Shown one piece after another: positions 7,301 to 10,931 of a stretch of 10,931 nucleotides of DNA. Every line of letters begins with the position of its first letter. The stretch's first letter is position 1. A model generated the notes under the pieces. The model did no database searches. It saw nothing but the letters and a program-made list of their open reading frames with translations, and had not been told where the DNA came from. The stretch spans positions 1 through 10,931 of the forward strand of contig JBIKLY010000102.1 of NCBI GenBank assembly GCA_044359525.1, written 5' to 3'. Source of the stretch: CAJBIL01 sp044359525. GTDB taxonomy: Bacteria > Pseudomonadota > Gammaproteobacteria > Burkholderiales > Rhodocyclaceae. Both the position numbers and the translations under genes were made by a program.

Positions 7301-8228
7301 CCTGACCGAGTTGCGCGGCGAGTGGGGCGGCAAGGCCAAGCAGGAGTTCGCCGAGCTGCATGAAACGCCGAGCGAATATGCGGGAATGACCGACTGGACG
7401 TTCGGCGAGCTGCCCGAGCTGATGGAGGTTGATGTTGGGGGCGGGCAGATGGTACTCGGCTACCCCGGCCTGTCCGACGACGGCGACAGCGTTTCGCTGT
7501 GCATTTTCGATTCGCCCGAGGAGGCGCGCGAGGCGCATGCCGAAGGCTTGCTGCGTTTATACCTGCTGCAGTTCCGTGAGCAGGTGAAGTATTTCGAAAA
7601 GAACCTGCCGGGGCTGACGCAGATGGGCATGCAGTTCATGCCGCTCGGCTCGCTCGATGACCTGCGCAAGCAGCTGATCGGCCTGGCCTTTGCGCGTGCC
7701 TGCCTGGTCGAGCCGTGGCCGACCGACGCGGCGAGTTTCAAGGCGCGCTGCGCCGAAGCGAAATCGCGCCTCGGCCTGCTGGCGCAGGAAATCTGCCGGC
7801 TGGTCGGACAGATCCTGACCGACTGGCAGGCGCTGCAGAAAAAGCTGATCGCCTTCAAAACCTACGCGGCGGCGTATCAGGATATCGAAAAACAGTTGGG
7901 CCGCATGATCGGCAAGCGCTTCATCAGCGAAACGCCGTTCGAGCGCCTGCAGCACTACCCGCGCTATCTCAAGGCCATCTCGTTGCGTCTCGACAAGCTG
8001 AAAGCCGACCATCTGCGCGATGCGCGCCTGATGGCCGAATATGCGCCGCTGTGGACGAATTACGAGCGGCGTGCCATCGTGCTCGCCAAGCAGGGCGTGG
8101 TCGATCCGCAGGTCGAGCAGTTCCGCTGGATGCTCGAAGAATTGCGCGTGCAGCTGTTCGCGCAGGAGTTGCGCACGCCGGCACCGGTGTCGAGCAAGCG
8201 TTTGCAGAAAATGTGGGAGGGAATGTAA
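4332..8228 (+). CDS. hrpA: ATP-dependent RNA helicase HrpA (DEAH box)
   Basis: A 1298-residue superfamily 2 helicase, close to E. coli HrpA (1300), which in E. coli acts on mRNA and helps rescue stalled or collided ribosomes. The helicase core shows Walker A GETGSGKTT (95-103), the QPRR motif Ia, Walker B DEAH (192-195), motif III SAT (224-226), the LATNVAETSLT segment and motif VI QRAGRCGR (392-399). Helicase-associated and OB-type regions follow, and then the long HrpA-specific C-terminal domain (DUF3418-like) to residue 1298. The start is uncertain: ATG at 4332 gives the expected length, and TTG at 4314 is in frame but neither has a Shine-Dalgarno site. The stop TAA is directly followed by the ATG of the next gene, indicating co-transcription. 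Long frames on the opposite strand are byproducts of GC-rich codon use. Confidence 0.97.
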   Translation: MSRATPRTAGVYADCLAVDQRRLRSLSRDMRHAFGAKRDALLAEHDKLAESSRAVVAGRRARLPKPEFADDLPVNARRAEIAELIDKHQVVIVCGETGSGKTTQIPKICLELGRGTTGLIGHTQPRRIAARSTAARIAQELHSELGSIVGYKIRFTDRTSPQSYIKLMTDGILLAETQGDPWLGRYDTLILDEAHERSLNIDFLLGYLKQLLPKRPDFKLIVTSATIDAERFSKHFDGAPVIEVSGRMYPVELRYRPVEKEEAEKEGERDLYDAIVDACDELAHVGPGDVLVFLPGEREIKEAAEALRKRHPPHTEILPLFARLSAEEQSRIFKDHVGRRIVLATNVAETSLTVPGIRYVVDSGLARVKRYSYRNKVEQLQVEKIAQASANQRAGRCGRVAAGVCIRLYDEQEFSLRPPFADPEILRSSLAGVILRMKALRIGDVEDFPFIEAPPPKAISDGYQLLLELGAVTEDNALTPVGQELAKMPLDPRVGRMIVAARDEGCLREVLIIAAALTAQDPRERPQDRQGSADMAHKKFDDEKSEFLSWLKLWNWYEAEVEHKKSQRKLVQACHENFLSALRMREWRDVHSQLHGLAAEHEWKENQLPASYESIHRALLAGLLGNIGCKSEDSAHYLGARGMKFLIHPGSALQKKAGKWIAAAEITETTKLFARCVARIEPEWLEQVGAHLIKRSWFDPHWEKKAMQVVAFERSTLYGIVVNPRKRVNFGPMNPQESREIFIRQGLVGAEVADEYERRWAFYTHNHQLMLDIETLEHKSRRPDVLVDDELIFAFYDQIIPEGITGGAEFDKWRRDAERDNPKLLYLKREDLMRHEAAGITTEAFPHHLKLGGVDFALTYHFEPGTPRDGVTMTVPLAQLNQIPAARCEWLVPGLLKEKVIQLVKTLPQKIRSKLVPVPEFAAEFVAAVPPSDKPLVPALIHFILQSRGLNARGWEITPDAFRPDALPAHFSFNFKLVDEDERQLGMSRSLTELRGEWGGKAKQEFAELHETPSEYAGMTDWTFGELPELMEVDVGGGQMVLGYPGLSDDGDSVSLCIFDSPEEAREAHAEGLLRLYLLQFREQVKYFEKNLPGLTQMGMQFMPLGSLDDLRKQLIGLAFARACLVEPWPTDAASFKARCAEAKSRLGLLAQEICRLVGQILTDWQALQKKLIAFKTYAAAYQDIEKQLGRMIGKRFISETPFERLQHYPRYLKAISLRLDKLKADHLRDARLMAEYAPLWTNYERRAIVLAKQGVVDPQVEQFRWMLEELRVQLFAQELRTPAPVSSKRLQKMWEGM

Positions 8229-8984
8229 ATGGGTGACGTTGCGCTTGCGCTAATCCGCTCGCTGGCGACGCTGGGCCGGCCGCGCGTCTGGCTGCTGATG
8301 GTCGGCCCGGCGCTGGTGGCGCTGATCGTCTGGATTGTTCTGACGATCTTTCTGCTTGAAGGCCTGATTGCTGGTTTCATCGAGCTGCCGCCGATGAGCT
8401 GGCTGGCCGGTTGGGGCGCGGTGTGGCTGGCCAAGCTGTTCGCCGTACTCGGCGGCTGGTTGCTGATCCTTGCGGCAGCCTACGTGACGTCAATGCTGCT
8501 TGCCGCAATTTTTGTCCTGCCGCTGCTGCTGAATCATGTCGCCGCCAACGACTATCCGGAGTTGGCGCGCATGGGCAAGGACAGCGTGACGGCGTCGACC
8601 TGGAACAGTATTTCAGCGGTATTGTTGTTTATCGTCGGCTGGGTCGTGACCTTGCCGTTGTGGCTGATTCCCGGCCTCGGACTGATCCTGCCGCTGTTCT
8701 GGATGGCCTGGCTGAACCGCCGTACCTTTGCCTACGACGCGCTGGCCGTGCATGCGACCGACGAAGAATGGCGCGAATTGCGTCGCCGGCACAGTCCGCC
8801 ACTGCTGATGCTGGGCATTACGCTGGCACTTGTTGCGCATATTCCTTTGATTGGCTTGTTGGCGCCGACGCTGGCGGCACTGGCCTATGTGCATTATGGG
8901 CTTGAGGCGCTGCGCAAAATCCGGCAAGGCGCGATTGTGACGATCATTGAAGGCAGCAGCACAAGGGAAAGGCTGGAGGGGTGA
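8229..8984 (+). CDS. EI24 domain-containing membrane protein (CysZ-like)
   Basis: A 251-residue inner-membrane protein with four long hydrophobic stretches (about 20-50, 64-101, 129-161 and 191-223), several long enough to hold two passes or re-entrant helices. The pattern of a cytoplasmic N-terminus, an amphipathic loop with NHVAANDYPEL (102-112), a Gly/Pro-rich hairpin LPLWLIPGLGLILP (142-155) and then WLNRRTFAYDAL (161-172) matches the EI24 family, whose best-known bacterial member CysZ takes up sulfate. It is not close enough to call cysZ: no cysteine synthesis genes are nearby, and in many proteobacteria the family is uncharacterised. ATG 8229 follows GGGAGGG at 7 nt and directly abuts the hrpA stop. 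It overlaps the next gene's possible GTG start. Confidence 0.85.
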   Translation: MGDVALALIRSLATLGRPRVWLLMVGPALVALIVWIVLTIFLLEGLIAGFIELPPMSWLAGWGAVWLAKLFAVLGGWLLILAAAYVTSMLLAAIFVLPLLLNHVAANDYPELARMGKDSVTASTWNSISAVLLFIVGWVVTLPLWLIPGLGLILPLFWMAWLNRRTFAYDALAVHATDEEWRELRRRHSPPLLMLGITLALVAHIPLIGLLAPTLAALAYVHYGLEALRKIRQGAIVTIIEGSSTRERLEG

Positions 8985-8986
8985 GC

Positions 8987-9742
8987 ATGCAATTTGGCGC
9001 GATCATTCTTGGCGATGAAATCCTGTCGGGCAAACGCGTCGACAAGCATTTCGCCAAAATCACCGAGCTGCTCGCGGCGCGCGGTTTACGTCTGTCGTGG
9101 GCCGAGTATCTGGGTGATGAGCGTCCGCGTATTGCGGCGACGCTCAAGCGCAGTTTCGCTGCCGGCGATATCGTCTTCAGTTTTGGCGGTATCGGTAACA
9201 CGCCGGACGATCAGACGCGACAAGCCACTGCCGAAGCGCTCGGCGTCGATCTCGTGCTGCACCCCGATGCCGAACGCGAGATTCGCGGCCGTTTTGGCGA
9301 CGATACCAATCCGACACGTCTGCTACTCGGCACCTTCCCGCGCGGCGTCGACATCGTTCCCAATCCGTTCAACCGTATTCCCGGCTTTCGGGTACGCGAC
9401 CATCATTTCTTGCCAGGTTTTCCGCAGATGGCGCACCCGATGGCCGAATGGGCGCTCGATACCTTCTATGCCGATCTGTTCAACCGCAATCCTGTGGTCG
9501 ACAAGGCTTTTCTGCTCACCGGCCCGAATGCCTATGAAAGTGCGCTGCTCGATCTGATGGAGCGTATCGTCGCCGACTATCCGGCCTTGCGCCTGTTCAG
9601 TCTGCCCTCGGTCGGTGATGACGGGCAGCGGCGGCATCTTGAACTTGGTGTTGAAGGGGCGTCAGCGCTGGTTGGACAGGCGCTGGAAGAAATCCGCCTC
9701 GAAATTGAACGCCGTGGCATCGCATGGCAGTGGCGTACTTAG
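8987..9742 (+). CDS. Molybdopterin-binding (MoCF/CinA N-terminal) domain protein
   Basis: A 251-residue soluble protein that is essentially a MoCF_biosynth domain, the fold shared by MoaB, Mog, MoeA and the N-terminal half of CinA. Signatures are GDEILSG (9-15) and FSFGGIGNTPDDQT (64-77), equivalent to the usual TxGGxGxTxDDxT loop, and a later FLPGFPQM (141-148), typical of CinA-like members. No C-terminal PncC amidohydrolase domain is present, so this is not a full CinA. A role in molybdenum cofactor synthesis is not implied, since no moa/moe genes are nearby. I prefer ATG 8987 because GGAGG (8975-8979) sits 7 nt upstream. GTG at 8981, overlapping the previous stop, is the alternative and adds two residues. 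It forms an operon with hrpA and the EI24 gene. Confidence 0.9.
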   Translation: MQFGAIILGDEILSGKRVDKHFAKITELLAARGLRLSWAEYLGDERPRIAATLKRSFAAGDIVFSFGGIGNTPDDQTRQATAEALGVDLVLHPDAEREIRGRFGDDTNPTRLLLGTFPRGVDIVPNPFNRIPGFRVRDHHFLPGFPQMAHPMAEWALDTFYADLFNRNPVVDKAFLLTGPNAYESALLDLMERIVADYPALRLFSLPSVGDDGQRRHLELGVEGASALVGQALEEIRLEIERRGIAWQWRT

Positions 9743-9761
9743 CTGGGTTTCTGGCTTTTTC

Positions 9762-9771
9762 TCACCGGTGA
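9762..9771. repeat. 10-bp perfect palindrome
   Basis: TCACCGGTGA is its own reverse complement and lies in the 40-nt gap between the MoCF gene and the next gene, just before the ribosome binding site. It could be a binding site for a dimeric regulator or a minor hairpin. A palindrome this short can occur by chance. Confidence 0.3.
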
Positions 9772-9782
9772 CAGGATAAAAA

Positions 9783-10811
9783 ATGCATCTTTCTACCCCC
9801 GACTACTGGCAGCCCTCAGGCTATCGGCTGCTGGCATGTGATGCCAGCGGCCAGCTTGTGCTGACCGACGATTTCTTGCGCGATCTGTTGATGCGGCCCG
9901 AGCTTGCGCCAATCGACTCATCGTGCGTCGCTGAAATTGAGCTGCGTGCACTGCTGCTGCAGGCGCCACGTCAAGAGATAAGGCCGGAGGTGCTGGCGCA
10001 GCTCCGCGACCCCGATGCGGCTGAGAACTATGCTATATGGCTTCGCTTCAGGGCACGCCTGCTGGCTGCGCCGACACTCGAGGCCGCCTATTCCTCACTG
10101 TTTCAGGAGGGCAGTGTGGATGTGCCGCCGGTGCTGGTGCAGCAGCTCACTCAGGTCCTGGTGCGCCATGTCCTCGGGGAGGAGGCGAGTGCGATGGAGG
10201 CGCGCGCCGCTGAGATGCTGTTCCGTACCCAGAAGATATCGATTCAGGAGACTGGCGCGGTGATGGCCGCCGACGATGAGACGGTTGCCCGGCAGGCGGC
10301 CTCGGGTGGCTTCGGGGCGCTCGGCGAGTTGTTGAAGCGGGGCGGTATTCCTCTGCGTAGCGCCGAACTGGATGTTCTTGGTGCTGAGCATGCCGAGGCA
10401 TACTGGTCGCGCAGCGAGCAGTACGATCTGGTAGTCAGCCTGAATCGTGATCAGCCGGCACTTGAGGCGCTTTGCCGGGTTCTGGAGAAATGGATAGCCC
10501 ACTTTCTGGGGGTCGGCGTACGGATCCGGAGCGATCGCGAAATCGTCGATGCGCACTGGGTCTGGCATGTCGGGCTGGACGCGCAGGCCAGCAGCATACT
10601 CAATGACCTCTATGCTGGAAATGAGGTTGACGAAGCACGAATGCGTCGTCTGCTGTGTCTGTTCCGGCTGGAGTTCGAAGATCCCGGCGAGATGCTGTCC
10701 GAAGTCGCCGGCCGGCCGGTTTATCTGGCGATGGCCATGGATGAGCAGGAGCGATTCAAGCTCAAGCCGCAGAATCTGCTGCTCAATTTGCCGGTGGCGA
10801 GGCGTTCATAG
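9783..10811 (+). CDS. Conserved hypothetical protein, DUF6352-like
   Basis: A 342-residue soluble protein without signal peptide or membrane segments and no catalytic motif that I can name. It opens with DYWQPSGYRLL (7-17) and contains LTDDFLRDLLMRPELAP, WLRFRARLLAAPTLEAAY, VDVPPVLVQQLTQVL, MEARAAEMLFRTQKI, WVWHVGLDAQASSILNDLY and a C-terminal KLKPQNLLLNLP. This series matches my memory of a betaproteobacterial family labelled DUF6352, for which no function is established; I cannot verify the number here. The start at 9783 follows AGGA at 7 nt. It lies 40 nt after the MoCF gene and is followed by a strong terminator, so it may be the last gene of the hrpA unit or have its own promoter. Gene reality is certain; family name is tentative. 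Confidence 0.9.
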   Translation: MHLSTPDYWQPSGYRLLACDASGQLVLTDDFLRDLLMRPELAPIDSSCVAEIELRALLLQAPRQEIRPEVLAQLRDPDAAENYAIWLRFRARLLAAPTLEAAYSSLFQEGSVDVPPVLVQQLTQVLVRHVLGEEASAMEARAAEMLFRTQKISIQETGAVMAADDETVARQAASGGFGALGELLKRGGIPLRSAELDVLGAEHAEAYWSRSEQYDLVVSLNRDQPALEALCRVLEKWIAHFLGVGVRIRSDREIVDAHWVWHVGLDAQASSILNDLYAGNEVDEARMRRLLCLFRLEFEDPGEMLSEVAGRPVYLAMAMDEQERFKLKPQNLLLNLPVARRS

Positions 10812-10846
10812 TTCTACAGGCGAAATTCTTGACAAAACATTGACAC

Positions 10847-10880
10847 AAAAAAAGGCCACGACGCAAGCCGTGGCCTTTTT
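10847..10880. terminator. Bidirectional intrinsic terminator
   Basis: Perfect 7-bp stem GGCCACG (10854-10860) / CGTGGCC (10869-10875), 8-nt loop, preceded by seven A residues and followed by five T residues. The A/T flanks extend the stem and make it active in both directions. It ends the plus-strand genes and the convergent gene at the right edge, whose stop is about 20 nt away. Confidence 0.93.
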
Positions 10881-10899
10881 CAATACGCTGCGGGAAAGC

Positions 10900-10931
10900 T
10901 TATTTTTTCTTCGTTGCAGCAGCGGCTTTGG
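10900..10931 (-). CDS. C-terminal end of a Lys/Ala-rich protein (partial)
   Basis: On the minus strand the window ends with a frame reading KAAAATKKK and a TAA stop (10902-10900), placed correctly before the terminator. A Lys/Ala-rich tail is typical of histone H1-like or HU-extended nucleoid proteins and some phasin-like proteins, but only ten codons are visible, so the product cannot be named. The reading frame is inferred from the stop, the terminator spacing and composition. Confidence 0.45.
   Translation of the reverse strand, partial: KAAAATKKK

Noticed and set aside
5250..7538. 762-codon open frame on the minus strand opposite hrpA
   Set aside because: It lies wholly antisense to a well-supported helicase, its product is Arg/Leu/Asp/Gln-rich without family motifs, and such frames are expected opposite GC-rich coding sequence.
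10829..10845. TTGACA repeated twice (10829-10834 and 10840-10845), resembling -35 boxes
   Set aside because: A -10 at proper spacing would fall within the terminator hairpin and no plus-strand gene follows.

Overview
The window is GC-rich bacterial chromosome with no tRNA, rRNA, CRISPR, IS or phage genes. Its protein types (a GlnRS of the E. coli type, a long HrpA helicase, an OMP decarboxylase with the DAKRGDIG motif, and a conserved protein resembling DUF6352) point to a betaproteobacterium, perhaps Rhodocyclales. That placement is judged from remembered family resemblance, not from a search.

Left part (1-3218, minus strand): a tight operon read right to left. It runs glnS, then a small AbiEii/MNT-type nucleotidyltransferase starting 2 nt after the glnS stop, then a 73-residue partner overlapping the nucleotidyltransferase by 41 nt, then pyrF, which runs off the left edge. 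A housekeeping operon for aminoacylation and pyrimidine synthesis thus carries a two-gene module that looks like a toxin-antitoxin or regulatory nucleotidyltransferase cassette.

Divergent region (3219-3330): a perfect 10-bp inverted repeat whose two arms each contain a TAAAAT -10-like hexamer, one facing glnS and one facing a second nucleotidyltransferase. This suggests a shared divergent promoter/operator.

Middle (3331-4056, plus strand): a minimal MNT nucleotidyltransferase, then crcB (fluoride channel). The expected HEPN partner of the MNT gene is absent. Between them is an 11-codon reading frame (MTPQREEAEK then stop) that looks like the start of a lost HEPN gene. A leader of about 275 nt with possible hairpins follows.

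Right part (4332-10811, plus strand): hrpA (DEAH-box RNA helicase), an EI24/CysZ-like membrane protein and a MoCF/CinA-N domain protein are closely packed with good ribosome binding sites and are probably co-transcribed. A conserved hypothetical protein resembling DUF6352 follows after 40 nt. A strong hairpin at 10847-10880, with A and T tracts on its two sides, ends this unit. It also serves a convergent minus-strand gene at the right edge, of which only a Lys/Ala-rich C-terminal tail is visible.

Most of the window is ordinary core genome. The parts worth a second look are the two unrelated nucleotidyltransferase genes on either side of glnS, the putative HEPN relic, and the symmetric divergent promoter.
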